In this document: positions 18,101 through 27,361 of the stretch, piece after piece | Layout of the letters: every line of letters begins with the position of its first letter | Numbering within the stretch: position 1 is the stretch's first letter | Source of the DNA: Pseudomonas sp. PSE14 | GTDB lineage: Bacteria; Pseudomonadota; Gammaproteobacteria; Pseudomonadales; Pseudomonadaceae | DNA: 64,000 bases | NCBI RefSeq assembly: GCF_029203285.1 | Contig: NZ_CP115669.1 | Location: 1,302,001 to 1,366,000 of the forward strand | Direction: 5' to 3' | The notes under the pieces: generated by a model | What the model saw: the letters and a program-made list of their open reading frames with translations, nothing else | What the model was told of the DNA's origin: nothing | The model's database searches: none | Made by a program: the position numbers and the translations under genes

Positions 18101-21100
18101 AGCGCCGCGTTGATCTTCGACAGCGGAATACTGGTGTCTTCGTTGCCCTCGTTGGGCCCGAAGACGGTGTAGTGGCCCTGGCCATTGCTGCCGACCAGGT
18201 CGCCCAGGCGCTCGCCCGCACCGGTCAGCTCGCCGGTGTTGTGGTAGACCAGTGCGTTGCCGGTGCCGAGGGTCTGCGCCGCGCTGCCGTTGTCGGACAT
18301 CTTGAGGTTGTAGCTGCCCGGGCCGTTCTGGTTGTGCTGGTAGAGCGCGAGGGTGTAGTAGCCGCTCTCGGTGGGCGTGAAGGTGCCGCTGAACTGGCCG
18401 CTGGTGCCGCCCCAGGTGGCTTCGGCGACGTTGGTGCCGCCGACGACCAGGCGGATGCTGTCATCGCCTGTACCGCTGAAGGTATAGGTGTGGCCGGCCT
18501 CGAGGAAGATCAGGCCGCTGACCTTGTTGGCGGTGCCAGCGCTGACGCTGGAGTTGCTCACGCTGTTGATCGAGCCGCTGCTGTTGGGCGTGCCGGCACC
18601 ATCGATGACCGATTGCAGGGTGGAAGGCGCGGCGCCGCTGCCGTTGCTGCCCAGGGCGAGCCCAGCCCAGCTTTCCAGGGTCAGGCCGGTGGCCGGAGGA
18701 TGGCCGCTGCTGCTGTCCAGGCTGAGGTTCGGCTTGTCCGCCACGGCGATGATGGTCACGTTCACCATCGAGGTGGAGGTACCACCTTTGCCATCGCTGA
18801 TGCTGTAAGTGATGGTATCGGTGCCGCTGAAGTTGGCCTTCGGCGTGTAGGTGACGGTGCCGTCGTCGTTGATCACCAGGGTGCCGTTGTTGGCGCTGGC
18901 TGCGGTGACGGCCAGCGGGTCGCCGTCCACATCGCTGTCGTTGTTCAGCACATCGATGGTGACGGAGCTGTCCTCGTTGACGGTGGCGCTGTCGGGGGTG
19001 GCAACCGGGGCGTCGTTCACCGGGGTGACGGTGAGGTTCAGTGTCGAGCTGCTGCCGGTGTTGGTGGTGTAGGTGATCTCGGGGACCGAGCCGTTCCAAT
19101 CCTTCGCCGGGGTGAAGCTGTAGTTGCCGTCGCTGCCCAGGGTGAAGCTGCCGACGCCGCTGATGGCCGCGCTCTGGCCGGCGTTGAAGCTGCCGTTCAC
19201 GCCCGCGATGCTGAAGCTGGCGACGCTGAGGACGTTGTCCACGTCGTGGTCGTTGGTCAGAACGTTGCCGCTGGCAGGGGTGTCTTCGGCGACGGTTTTG
19301 CTATCCGGGGTCAGAACCGACGGATCGTCCACCGGGGTGACGTTGGCGAAGCTCAGGTCGGCGGTGGCGGTCAGTTTGCCGTCGCTGACAGTGTAGGTCG
19401 CGGTCGGCACCGGGCCGTTGTAGTTCGGCACCGGGGTGAAGGTGAAGCTGCCGTTGCTGTTGATCACCAGCGAGCCGACGCCATTGATCGTCGCGGTATC
19501 GCCGGCGGTGTAGTTGTTGCCGCCAATGGTGAAGCCGGTGACGGTCAGCTTGTCGCCGTCGACATCACTGTCGTTGGTCAGCACGTTGCCGGTGGCCTGG
19601 GTGTCTTCAGTGACCGGAGTCGGGCCGTCATTCAGGGCGATCGGCGCGTCGTTCACCGGAGTGACATCGATCGTCACGATGGATTCGACATAACCGCCGT
19701 TGCCATCGCTGATGCCCACGGTGAAGCTGTCGGGGCCGTGGTAGTTGGCGTTCGGCGTATAGACGTACTGGCCGGTCGCGCTGTCCAGGGTCAAGGTGCC
19801 GTTGGCCGGCTCCTTGCCGCTGACCAGGGCGTAGCTGAGGGTATCGCCGTCGATGTCGCTGGCCGGGATCTGGCCGGGGATCGAGGTGTCTTCCGGCCCG
19901 CTGACGGCCTGGTCGGTGGTGGTAGGAGCATCGTTCACCGGGGTGACGTTGATATAGACGGTGGCAGTGTCGATGCCGCCGTGACCGTCATGGACGCCAT
20001 AGGTGAAGGAGGCCTGGCCGGTGAAGTTCGGCGCCGGGGTAAAGATCAGTTGGCCGCCGACGACGTCGAACGTGCCATTCACCGGGTTGCTGACCATGTA
20101 GACGGAGAGGTGATCGCCGTCTACATCGGTGTCGTTGCCGGTCAGAGCGCCGAAGTCGCCAAAGTTGAAGGTCAGCGGCGTGTCTTCGGCGATGGTGAAG
20201 TGGTCATCGTGCGCCACTGGCGCATCGTTAACCGGGGTGATGCTGACGTCCAGGGTGCTGCTGAAACCGGTATTGGTGGTGTAGGTGACCTGGGGCACCG
20301 CACCATTCCAGTCGGGCAGCGGGGTGAAGCTGTACTGGCCGTCGGTGCCCAGGGTGAACTCGCCCTTGCCGGCGATATTGACCACGGAGCCGGCGGCATA
20401 GCTGCCGGGCAGGCCGGCGATGCTGAAACTGGCGACACTCAGCAGGTTGTCGACGTCCGAATCGTTGGTCAGCACGTTGCCCGTGGCGGGGTGGTCTTCT
20501 TGTGCGCTGCCAGTGTCGGCGACCAGCACGGAGGGGTCATCCACCGCAGTGACGGTGATATGCACGGTACCGGTGGCGACGTTGCCGTTGCCGTCGTGAA
20601 TCCCATAGGTGAAGGAGGCCGGGCCGCTGTAGTTGGCCGTTGGGGTGAAGACCAACTGGCCGCCGACGATGTCGAGCGTGCCGTTCACCGGGCTGCTGAC
20701 CATGTACACGGAGAGATGGTCGCCGTCGGCATCGGTATCGTTGCCGGTGAGCGCGCTCAAGTCACCGATGTTGAAACTCAGCGGGGTGTCTTCGGCGATG
20801 GTGAAGTGATCGTCGTTGGCAACCGGCTTGTCCTGCACCGGAGTGACGGTGATGTCCAGCGTAGAGCTGCTGCCGGTATTGGTGGTGTAGGTGATCTGAG
20901 GGACCGAGCCGTTCCAGTCTGCCGCCGGAGTGAAGCTGTAGTTGCCATCGCTGCCCAGGGTGAAGCTGCCGACACCGCTGATGGTCGCGCTCTGTCCGGC
21001 GGTGAAGTTGCCACTCACGCCAGCGATGCTGAAGCTGGCAACGCTGAGGACGTTATCCACGTCGTGGTCGTTGTCCAGTACGTTGCCGGTGGCAGGATTG

Positions 21101-24100
21101 TCTTCGGCAACGGTGTTGGTGTCCGCGGTCAGTAGCGACGGGTCGTCCACCGGGCTGACATCGGCGAAGCTGAGTTCGGCGCTGGAGCTCAACTGGCCGT
21201 CGGTGACGGTGTAGGTCGCACTGGGCACCGGGCCGTTGTAGTCCTGGGCCGGAGTGAAGGTGAAGCTTCCGTTGCCGTTGATCACCAGCGAGCCTACACC
21301 GTTGATCGTCGCGGTATCGCCGGCGGCGTAGTTGTTACCTCCGATGCTGAAGCCGGTGACGGTCAGGGCGTCGCCGTCGACGTCGCTGTCGTTTTGCAGC
21401 ACGTTGCCGCTGGCCTGGGTATCTTCGGTAACCGTTACCGGGCCGTCATTCAGGGCGATCGGCGCATCGTTCACCGGGGTGACGGTGATATTCAGCGTCG
21501 AGCTGCTGCCGGTGTTGGTGGTGTAGGTGATCTGCGGGACCGAACCGTTCCAGTTCGTGGCCGGAGTGAAGCTGTAATCACCGTCGCTGCCCAGGGTGAA
21601 GCTGCCGACGCCGCTGATGGTTGCGCTCTGGCCGGCGTTGAAGCTGCCGGTGACGCCGTTGATGCTGAAGCTGGCGACGCTGAGGACGTTGTCCACGTCG
21701 TGGTCGTTGGTCAGCACGTTGCCGGTGGCCGGGTTGTCTTCGGCGACGGTTTTGCTATCCGGGGTCAGAACCGACGGATCGTCCACCGGGCTGACATCGG
21801 CGAAGCTGAGTTCGGCGCTGGAGCTCAACTGGCCGTCGCTGACGGTGTAGGTGGCGGTCGGCACCGGGCCGTTGTAGTTCGGCGCCGGGGTGAAGGTGAA
21901 GCTGCCGTCGCCATTGATGACGAGGCTGCCGACGCCCTGGAGGGTGGCGGTCTGGCCTGCTGCGTAGTTGTTGCCGCCGAAGCTGAAGCCGGTAACGGTC
22001 AGCTTGTCGCCATCGACATCATTATCGTTGGTCAGCACGTTGCCGCTGGCCTGGGTGTCTTCGGTGACGGCGCCCGGACCATCGTTCAGGGCGACCGGCG
22101 CGTCATTCACCGGAGTGACGGTGAGGTTGACCACCGATTCGACGGTGCCACCGTTGCCGTCGCTGACGACCACGGTGAAGGTATCGGTGCCGTTGTAGTC
22201 CTTGGCCGGGGTGTAGGTGTACTCACCGGTGGCCGGGTTCAGCGCCAGGCTGCCGTGGGTCGGTTCGGCACCCGGTTTCAGGGTGTAGCTGAGAGTGTCG
22301 TGGTCGACGTCGGTGGCGACGATCTGACCGTTGACCGGCGTGTCTTCGGCTGTGGTCTTGGACTGGTCGGCGGTTTCCGGGGCGTCGTTCACTGGCGTCA
22401 CGGTGAGGTTGACCACCGACTCCACCACGTCACCGTTACCGTCGCTGACGACCACAGTGAAGGTGTCGGTGCCGTTGTAGTCCTTGGCCGGGGTGTAGGT
22501 GTATTCACCGGTGGCCGGGTTCAGCACCAGGCTGCCGTGGGCCGGTTCGGCACCCGGTTTCAGGGTGTAGCTGAGAGTGTCGTGGTCGACGTCAGTGGCG
22601 ACGATCTGACCGTTGACCGGCGTGTCTTCGGCAGTGGTATTGGACTGGTCGGCGGTTTCCGGGGCGTCGTTAACCGGGGTGACGTCGGTGAAGCTCAGGT
22701 CAGCCGTGGCGGTCAGCGAGCCGTCCGTGAGGGTGTAAGTGGCGCTCGGCACCGGGCCGTTGTAGTTCGCTTCCGGGGTGAAGACGAAGCTGCCGTCGCC
22801 ATTGATGACGAGGCTGCCGACGCCCTGGAGGGTGGCGGTCTGGCCTGCTGCGTAGTTGTTGCCGCCGAAGCTGAAGCCGGTAACGGTCAGCTTGTCGCCA
22901 TCGACATCGCTGTCATTGGTCAGCACATTGCCGGTAGCCGGGGTGTCTTCGGTGACCGCTACCGGGCCGTCGTTCTGGGCGATCGGTGCATCGTTCACCG
23001 GAGTGACATCGGCGAATTTCAGGTCGGCCGCGGCGGTCAGCGAGCCATCGGTGACGGTGTAAGTAGCACTCGGCACCGGGCCGATGTAGTTCGCTTCCGG
23101 GGTGAAGGCGAAGCTGCCGTCGCCCTTGATGACGAGGCTGCCAACGCCGTTGATGGTCGCGGTCTGGCCAGCGGCATAGCTGTTGCCGCCGAAGCTGAAG
23201 CTGGTGACGGTCAGGGCATCGCCGTCGACGTCACTGTCGTTGGTCAGTACGTTGCCGGTAGCCGGGGTGTCTTCGGTGACCGCTACCGGGCCGTCGTTCA
23301 GGGCTACCGGCGCATCGTTCACCGGCGTGACGCTGATGTTCAGCGTGGAGCTGCTGCCGGTGTCGGTGGTGTAGGTAACTTCGGGCACCGCGCCGTTGTA
23401 GTCCTGCACTGGGGTGAAGATGTAGCTGCCGTCGGCATTGATCACCAGCGAGCCGACGCCGCCGATGTTCGCGGTTTGTCCGGCGGTGAAGCTGCCCTGT
23501 ACGCCATCGATGCTGAAACCAGTGACGCTGAGCGTGTTGTCCACATCGTGGTCGTTGCTCAGCACGCTACCGGTGGCCGGGGTGTCCTCGGCGACGGTGT
23601 CGGTGTCGGCAACCAGTACCGATGCGTCGTCCACCGGGGTGACGTCGGCGAAGTCGAGCTGCGCGGTGTCGATGGCGCTGCCGTCGCTGACAGTGTAGGT
23701 CGCGCTCGGCACCGGACCGTTGTAGTCCTGGGCCGGCGTGAAGGTGAAGCTGCCGTCGCCATTGATGACGAGGCTGCCGACGCCCTGGATAGTTGCGGTC
23801 TGGCCGGCGGCGTAGTCCTTGCCACCGAAGTTGAAGCCGGTGACGGTCAGCTTGTCGCCGTCGGCATCGCTGTCATTGGCCAGCACGTTGCCGGCGGCCG
23901 GGGCGTCCTCAGTCACCGAGATCGGACCATCGTTCCGGGCGACCGGCGCGTCGTTTACCGGGGTGACGTTGAGGTTGACGACCGACTCGACCGAGCCGCC
24001 TTTGCCATCGCTCACCACCACGGTGAAGCTGTCGCTGCCGTTGTAGTCCTTGGCTGGGGTGTAGGTGTACTCGCCGGTCGCCGGGTTCAGCACCAGGGTG

Positions 24101-25617
24101 CCGTGAGCCGGTTCAGTGCCCGGCTTCAGGGTATAGCTGAGCGTGTCCTGATCCACATCGGTGGCGACGATCTGGCCGGTGACCGGGGTGTCTTCCGCGG
24201 TGGTCTGCGACTGGTTGGCAGTGACCGGTGCATCGTTCACCGGAGTCACGGTTAGGTTGACCACCGATTCGACCGAACCACCTTTGCCATCACTCACCAC
24301 CACGGTGAAGCTGTCGCTGCCGTTGTAGTCCTTGCTCGGGGTGTAGGTGTATTCGCCGGTCACCGGGTTCAGCACCAGGGTACCGTGCGCCGGCTCAGTG
24401 CCCGGTTTCAGGGTGTAGTTGAGCGTGTCCTGATCGACATCAGTGGCGACGATCTGACCACTGATCGGGGTGTCCTCGGCGGTGGTCTGCGACTGACCGG
24501 CAGTAACCGGCGCGTCGTTCACCGGGCTGACATCGCCGAAGTTCAGCTGCGCGGTATCGCTCAGCCGGCCGTCGCTGACGGTGTAGGTCGCGCTCGGCAC
24601 CGGGCCGTTGTAGTTCTGCGCCGGGGTGAAGGTGAAGCTGCCGTCGGTGTTGATTACCAGCGAACCCACGCCACTGACGCTGGCGGTCTGGCCTGCGGCG
24701 TAGTTGTTGCCGCCGAAGCTGAAACCGGTGACGGTCAGCGCATCGCCGTCGACGTCGTGGTCATTGGTCAGCACGTTGCCGGTGGCCGGGGTGTCTTCGG
24801 TCACGGCAGCCGGGCCGTCGTTGGCGGCCTCCGGGGCATCGTTCACCGGGTTCACGCCGACATTGACGGTGATGGTGTCGCGGCCGCCCTGGCCGTCACT
24901 GACCACCACGGTGAAGCTGTCGTTGCCGTTGAAGTTCTGCCCGGGAGTGTAGGTGTAGGTACCGTCGGCGTTGACCACCACGGCGCCATTGCGCGGGGCC
25001 TCGCCCAGATCGAAGCGCAGCGGATTGCCGTCCGGGTCGTTGGCGCGCAGGCGGCCGCTGACCGGGGTGTCTTCATCGGTGCGAAGGGTGGCGTCCTGGC
25101 CGCGCGGGTCGTGGTTCGGCCCGCGCTGGTTTTGCGCGCCCTGCTCCTGCTGTTGCCGGCCGACGGCCTGGCCGTTGCTTGCAGTGCCGAAGCCGATGTT
25201 CGGGTCGACCCGGCCACCCGTCTCGCCGAGCATCACGAAGCTGTGGCCGCCGCCCGCAGCGCCGGAGCCACCGGTGGACGCCGACGGACCTGCCGCGGTG
25301 GGCGCCAGGGCCTGGGTCGGGTCTAGGCCGGCGGCGATGGCTTTCTGCAGGTCCTCGGTGCTCGGAACGGAGAGTTGTGCTTGCGCGTGCGCGGGCGCCA
25401 CGTGCGGCAGGTCGGCGCCGCTCCACTGGCTGTCGCGGCCCAGGTCGACCACGCGGCCGTTGCCGGTATCCAGGGTCACGGCGCCGGCGGCGCCCGTGAC
25501 CAGCTGCTCACCCTGGTAGATGCGGTCACCCTCGACCAAGACGCGCTGGGCGCCTTCGGGAGATACCGCGACTACTTGCCCGATGATGCTTTTGACGACG
25601 GCGACGACGCTGCTCAT
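15187..25617 (-). CDS. lapA: LapA-type giant cell-surface adhesin, exported by type I secretion
   Basis: The 3,476-residue protein lacks a Sec signal. In order: an N-terminal retention module ([20 protein letters not shown]; about 1-125) with the LapG-type TAAG site at 107-110; about 21 tandem cadherin-like repeats (about 170-2295) ending in VTPVNDAP or variants; a PA14-like segment (about 2300-2455, [14 protein letters not shown]); three divergent repeats; a von Willebrand A domain (about 2862-3045) with MIDAS motif DTSGSMG; a further beta-rich domain; RTX nonapeptides (about 3316-3376, [10 protein letters not shown]) for calcium; and a C-terminal secretion region. The ATG at 25617 follows AGGAG. 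LapA-type adhesins anchor cells irreversibly to surfaces. Placement between lapD/lapG and lapEBC supports the name. Confidence 0.93.
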   Translation of the reverse strand: MSSVVAVVKSIIGQVVAVSPEGAQRVLVEGDRIYQGEQLVTGAAGAVTLDTGNGRVVDLGRDSQWSGADLPHVAPAHAQAQLSVPSTEDLQKAIAAGLDPTQALAPTAAGPSASTGGSGAAGGGHSFVMLGETGGRVDPNIGFGTASNGQAVGRQQQEQGAQNQRGPNHDPRGQDATLRTDEDTPVSGRLRANDPDGNPLRFDLGEAPRNGAVVVNADGTYTYTPGQNFNGNDSFTVVVSDGQGGRDTITVNVGVNPVNDAPEAANDGPAAVTEDTPATGNVLTNDHDVDGDALTVTGFSFGGNNYAAGQTASVSGVGSLVINTDGSFTFTPAQNYNGPVPSATYTVSDGRLSDTAQLNFGDVSPVNDAPVTAGQSQTTAEDTPISGQIVATDVDQDTLNYTLKPGTEPAHGTLVLNPVTGEYTYTPSKDYNGSDSFTVVVSDGKGGSVESVVNLTVTPVNDAPVTANQSQTTAEDTPVTGQIVATDVDQDTLSYTLKPGTEPAHGTLVLNPATGEYTYTPAKDYNGSDSFTVVVSDGKGGSVESVVNLNVTPVNDAPVARNDGPISVTEDAPAAGNVLANDSDADGDKLTVTGFNFGGKDYAAGQTATIQGVGSLVINGDGSFTFTPAQDYNGPVPSATYTVSDGSAIDTAQLDFADVTPVDDASVLVADTDTVAEDTPATGSVLSNDHDVDNTLSVTGFSIDGVQGSFTAGQTANIGGVGSLVINADGSYIFTPVQDYNGAVPEVTYTTDTGSSSTLNISVTPVNDAPVALNDGPVAVTEDTPATGNVLTNDSDVDGDALTVTSFSFGGNSYAAGQTATINGVGSLVIKGDGSFAFTPEANYIGPVPSATYTVTDGSLTAAADLKFADVTPVNDAPIAQNDGPVAVTEDTPATGNVLTNDSDVDGDKLTVTGFSFGGNNYAAGQTATLQGVGSLVINGDGSFVFTPEANYNGPVPSATYTLTDGSLTATADLSFTDVTPVNDAPETADQSNTTAEDTPVNGQIVATDVDHDTLSYTLKPGAEPAHGSLVLNPATGEYTYTPAKDYNGTDTFTVVVSDGNGDVVESVVNLTVTPVNDAPETADQSKTTAEDTPVNGQIVATDVDHDTLSYTLKPGAEPTHGSLALNPATGEYTYTPAKDYNGTDTFTVVVSDGNGGTVESVVNLTVTPVNDAPVALNDGPGAVTEDTQASGNVLTNDNDVDGDKLTVTGFSFGGNNYAAGQTATLQGVGSLVINGDGSFTFTPAPNYNGPVPTATYTVSDGQLSSSAELSFADVSPVDDPSVLTPDSKTVAEDNPATGNVLTNDHDVDNVLSVASFSINGVTGSFNAGQSATISGVGSFTLGSDGDYSFTPATNWNGSVPQITYTTNTGSSSTLNITVTPVNDAPIALNDGPVTVTEDTQASGNVLQNDSDVDGDALTVTGFSIGGNNYAAGDTATINGVGSLVINGNGSFTFTPAQDYNGPVPSATYTVTDGQLSSSAELSFADVSPVDDPSLLTADTNTVAEDNPATGNVLDNDHDVDNVLSVASFSIAGVSGNFTAGQSATISGVGSFTLGSDGNYSFTPAADWNGSVPQITYTTNTGSSSTLDITVTPVQDKPVANDDHFTIAEDTPLSFNIGDLSALTGNDTDADGDHLSVYMVSSPVNGTLDIVGGQLVFTPTANYSGPASFTYGIHDGNGNVATGTVHITVTAVDDPSVLVADTGSAQEDHPATGNVLTNDSDVDNLLSVASFSIAGLPGSYAAGSVVNIAGKGEFTLGTDGQYSFTPLPDWNGAVPQVTYTTNTGFSSTLDVSITPVNDAPVAHDDHFTIAEDTPLTFNFGDFGALTGNDTDVDGDHLSVYMVSNPVNGTFDVVGGQLIFTPAPNFTGQASFTYGVHDGHGGIDTATVYINVTPVNDAPTTTDQAVSGPEDTSIPGQIPASDIDGDTLSYALVSGKEPANGTLTLDSATGQYVYTPNANYHGPDSFTVGISDGNGGYVESIVTIDVTPVNDAPIALNDGPTPVTEDTQATGNVLTNDSDVDGDKLTVTGFTIGGNNYTAGDTATINGVGSLVINSNGSFTFTPVPNYNGPVPTATYTVSDGKLTATADLSFANVTPVDDPSVLTPDSKTVAEDTPASGNVLTNDHDVDNVLSVASFSIAGVNGSFNAGQSAAISGVGSFTLGSDGNYSFTPAKDWNGSVPEITYTTNTGSSSTLNLTVTPVNDAPVATPDSATVNEDSSVTIDVLNNDSDVDGDPLAVTAASANNGTLVINDDGTVTYTPKANFSGTDTITYSISDGKGGTSTSMVNVTIIAVADKPNLSLDSSSGHPPATGLTLESWAGLALGSNGSGAAPSTLQSVIDGAGTPNSSGSINSVSNSSVSAGTANKVSGLIFLEAGHTYTFSGTGDDSIRLVVGGTNVAEATWGGTSGQFSGTFTPTESGYYTLALYQHNQNGPGSYNLKMSDNGSAAQTLGTGNALVYHNTGELTGAGERLGDLVGSNGQGHYTVFGPNEGNEDTSIPLSKINAALVDTDGSESLSISISGIPNGATLSDGIHSFTADASNGSVDVTGWNLSTLTFTPPANANGTITLQVNATSTEASNHDQATTTLPLDIQVHAVNDAPSGADNSITLNEDSSRTFSAADFGFTDVDHGDSLSAVRIDGLPTAGSLTLNGVAVIAGQVIAASQLGGLVFTPAANASGNHYADFTFSVKDSAGAFDPTPNTITLNVNSVNDAPLSADATASIYTGKTYTFGLNDFAFNDSADGQSQGLQAVIIKSLPDTGTLWLDGSKVVAGQAIDPSAIASGKLTFVPDAAGSNAHFDFAVQDSGGTANGGVDTSATHGFDIHVGQVQIPGTDPNGDNTLTGGPGDDVILGDVGGILTVTQPGTNYNIALIVDTSGSMGDNLAGWSTWNYNDTRMKLVKDALLKLADQLKGHDGVINIALIGFNSTASIKVSVNDLTDANIKLLTDAIGNSQYEGLQAGGGTDYQEAFGQAVNWFNGQQNGNENVTLFLTDGDPTESTGSGSLMQNTTQAFANLSALSEVRAIGIGTNVNEATLKYFDNTNVTGAGSVTYYKGTTLFDFEGGSASLPSGWSKATDGNGSVSVSGGKLQMMDTHVKSGASTAISSNLSVAAGKTSTFSFDFTKNLTKGDQFTWTLEKQRADGGWDQVEQHTIAFNTGGSNFTTNAVGEGTYRLDFELNDYTSKGNNDNATVTIDNITRNDLVTAPVGQVDIVTQADQLNAALHGGSSSSDLAPSGNDTVHAGSGNDIVFGDSINTDNLPWGVNGNPVKPAELPAGSGVSALSAFLELKNGHVATSEEMYSFIKENHALFNVDGDTRGGSDNLYGGDGNDILYGQGGNDFLFGEGGNDILLGGTGSDQLTGGQGNDILTGGAGADTFIWKAGDIGNDTITDFNAGEGDRIDISDLLPDAAQNDILSYLKVDTSTSTLQVSTTGQVNSGADVTIKLSGVDLTSYGSTSTEIVNKLVAGSDPVVKTEHH
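18740..25110 (-). repeat. about 21 tandem cadherin-like repeats within lapA, four subtypes
   Basis: Units of about 85-110 residues each begin near AEDTP/TEDTP and end near PVNDAP or PVDDP. Subtype A reads NDGPxxVTEDT...[19 protein letters not shown]. Subtype B reads DSKTVAED...[16 protein letters not shown]. Subtype C reads [25 protein letters not shown]. Subtype D reads [12 protein letters not shown]...[19 protein letters not shown]. Neighbouring units of one subtype are nearly identical in DNA, for example around 22100-22390 and 22390-22680, which indicates recent duplication or gene conversion. Edges are approximate. Confidence 0.85.
25288..25299 (-). other. predicted LapG cleavage motif in LapA (Thr-Ala-Ala-Gly)
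   Basis: The codons ACC GCG GCA GGT on the minus strand encode Thr107-Ala108-Ala109-Gly110 within [11 protein letters not shown]. fluorescens LapA is known to be cut between two alanines in a TAAG motif at the same residue numbers. The agreement in motif and position makes this the probable cleavage point. Confidence 0.75.
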
Positions 25618-25717
25618 GCACTTCTCCTGATGAGGCTTACCTGGTGTGCCGGCCGGGCGGCCGTTTTCCGTATCGGCGCCAGGGGCATTCCTTGTCATTC
25701 AGAGCGAAATATTTGGC

Positions 25718-25731
25718 GTCAGTAAATTGGC
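25718..25731. promoter_or_regulatory. FleQ-like binding site in the lapA-lapE divergent promoter region
   Basis: GTCAGTAAATTGGC differs at one position from the reported FleQ consensus GTCANTAAATTGAC. It lies 101 bp upstream of the lapA start and about 230 bp upstream of lapE. The whole 342-bp gap (25618-25959) is AT-rich compared with the genome and holds no gene. FleQ controls biofilm adhesin genes in response to c-di-GMP in pseudomonads; action here is inferred. Confidence 0.55.
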
Positions 25732-25959
25732 TTTATGTCAAAACGAAATTGCTTATATGCCAATCTATTGACCATTCGCGTGCCATCCTAAACAATTGGC
25801 AAATCGATGTCACTTTGATATCGAAGCGCCGCCCCAAATATTTTTCGTGAAATGGGTCACGTTTCCCGATGGGTCCTTGCAGCGTATTCGCCGGTCTTTT
25901 GACGCGCTTTGCGGCAATCGAATCGCTGCCGCAATCTCACTGATAAGGATGTTTTCCTC

Positions 25960-27312
25960 ATGCGTCTGCGATTCGCTCAAGTAGTGCCCTTTGCCCTGTC
26001 ATTCGTGCTTCCCGCCCATGCCGACACGCTCAACCAGGCGATGCAGAAGGCCATCGACTACCACCCGGAAATCCAGGCTGGCGTGAACAGTCGACTGGCC
26101 GCCGACAAGCAGCTGCGCGCCGCCCAGGGTGGCTATCTGCCATCGGTCGACCTGCTCGGTGGCTACGGTCGCGAAGGCACCGATTCGCCCACCACCCGCG
26201 CCGAGGGCAATGACCACTGGAAGACCATGAGCCGAGGCGAGTCCAGCCTGCGCCTGCAGCAGATGGTGTTCGACGGCTTCGCCACCTCCAGCGAAGTGGG
26301 CCGCCAGCAAGCCACCGTGAACTCCCGCGCCTACGCGCTGCTGGGCACCTCCGAGCGCACCGCGCTGGAAGTGGCCCAGGTCTATACCGACGTGCTGCGC
26401 CGCCAGGAGATGGTTCGTCTGGCCGAAGCCAACCTGAAGCGTCACCAGCAGGTCTACGACCAGATCAGCCTGCGCAGCGCGCGCGGCGTCGGTCGCCTGG
26501 CCGACCAGGACCAGGCCGAGGCACGCCTGGCCCAGGCGCAGAACAACCTGTTCACCGAGAAGACCAACCTGGCCGACGCCCGCACCAACTACTTCAGCGT
26601 GGTGGGCAGCGAGCCGGTGGACCTGGCCGACCCCTCCGGCCTGAACGGCCAACTGCCGGCGGACCTGCAGGCGGCGCGCCGCCAGCTGCTGGAAAACAGC
26701 CCGATCCTGCGTTCGGCGGAGTCGGACGTGGCGGCGGCGGAGAAGCAGTACGAAGCCGCGAAGTCGACCTTCTATCCAAGATTCGATGCAGAACTTTCCC
26801 GCGGTGCCGATAACAACATCGACGGTGATCCGGGCCACAACAACGAATGGCAGGCCATGCTGCGCATGCGCTACAACCTGTTCGCCGGCGGCAGCAACAA
26901 GGCCGAGCTGGAAGCCAAGTCGTACCAGGCCACCCAGGCACTGGATATTCGCAACAACGCCCTGCGCCAGTTGAACGAGGAACTCGGCTTGTCCTGGAAC
27001 GCCCTGGAAAACGCCCGCGAGCAGCTGCCGATCGCCCGCCAGTACGTGGACTACAGCACCCGTGTGCGCGAGGCCTACCAACAGCAGTTCACCATCGGTG
27101 AGCGCACCCTGCTCGACCTGCTGGACAGTGAGAACGAACTGTTCAACGCGTCGCGTCGCGCGGTTGACCTGAAGTACACCGAACTGTTCACCCAGTACCG
27201 CATCAAGGCCACCCTGGGCGAGCTGCTCAAGAGCCAGGGCGTGGTGGCGCCGATGGCGACCGTGGTGAGCACCGACGTCAAGCCGCAAGTCCAACTGCCG
27301 GGCCTGAACTGA
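25960..27312 (+). CDS. lapE: TolC-family outer membrane channel of the adhesin secretion system
   Basis: The 450-residue protein has a signal peptide (RFAQVVPFALSFVLPAHA) followed by DTLNQAMQKAIDYHPEIQ, the usual start of a mature TolC-type protein. Long helical segments and repeated structure cover the rest. It should form the outer-membrane exit duct for LapA and hold the adhesin through its retention module. The ATG at 25960 is preceded by AAGGA; the longer upstream frame has no signal-like start. It is the first gene of lapE-lapB-lapC and divergent from lapA. Confidence 0.9.
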   Translation: MRLRFAQVVPFALSFVLPAHADTLNQAMQKAIDYHPEIQAGVNSRLAADKQLRAAQGGYLPSVDLLGGYGREGTDSPTTRAEGNDHWKTMSRGESSLRLQQMVFDGFATSSEVGRQQATVNSRAYALLGTSERTALEVAQVYTDVLRRQEMVRLAEANLKRHQQVYDQISLRSARGVGRLADQDQAEARLAQAQNNLFTEKTNLADARTNYFSVVGSEPVDLADPSGLNGQLPADLQAARRQLLENSPILRSAESDVAAAEKQYEAAKSTFYPRFDAELSRGADNNIDGDPGHNNEWQAMLRMRYNLFAGGSNKAELEAKSYQATQALDIRNNALRQLNEELGLSWNALENAREQLPIARQYVDYSTRVREAYQQQFTIGERTLLDLLDSENELFNASRRAVDLKYTELFTQYRIKATLGELLKSQGVVAPMATVVSTDVKPQVQLPGLN

Positions 27313-27361
27313 TCAGGTCCCCGGCCTCAACCCAGCCAGCCCCAACCTAGAGTGCTCCCGC

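Noticed and set aside
14548-21135. A 2,195-codon open frame on the plus strand opposite lapA
   Set aside because: It is the antisense of repeated, high-GC lapA coding sequence; its translation is low-complexity ([21 protein letters not shown] repeats) without family motifs, while the minus strand encodes a clear adhesin.
21394-24255. A 953-codon plus-strand frame opposite lapA
   Set aside because: Same antisense effect of the repeat array; no RBS and no recognisable domain.
15187-25110. Could the lapA repeat array be a CRISPR or other non-coding repeat locus?
   Set aside because: The period is about 260-330 bp, always in frame, and translates to cadherin-like units within one uninterrupted frame.
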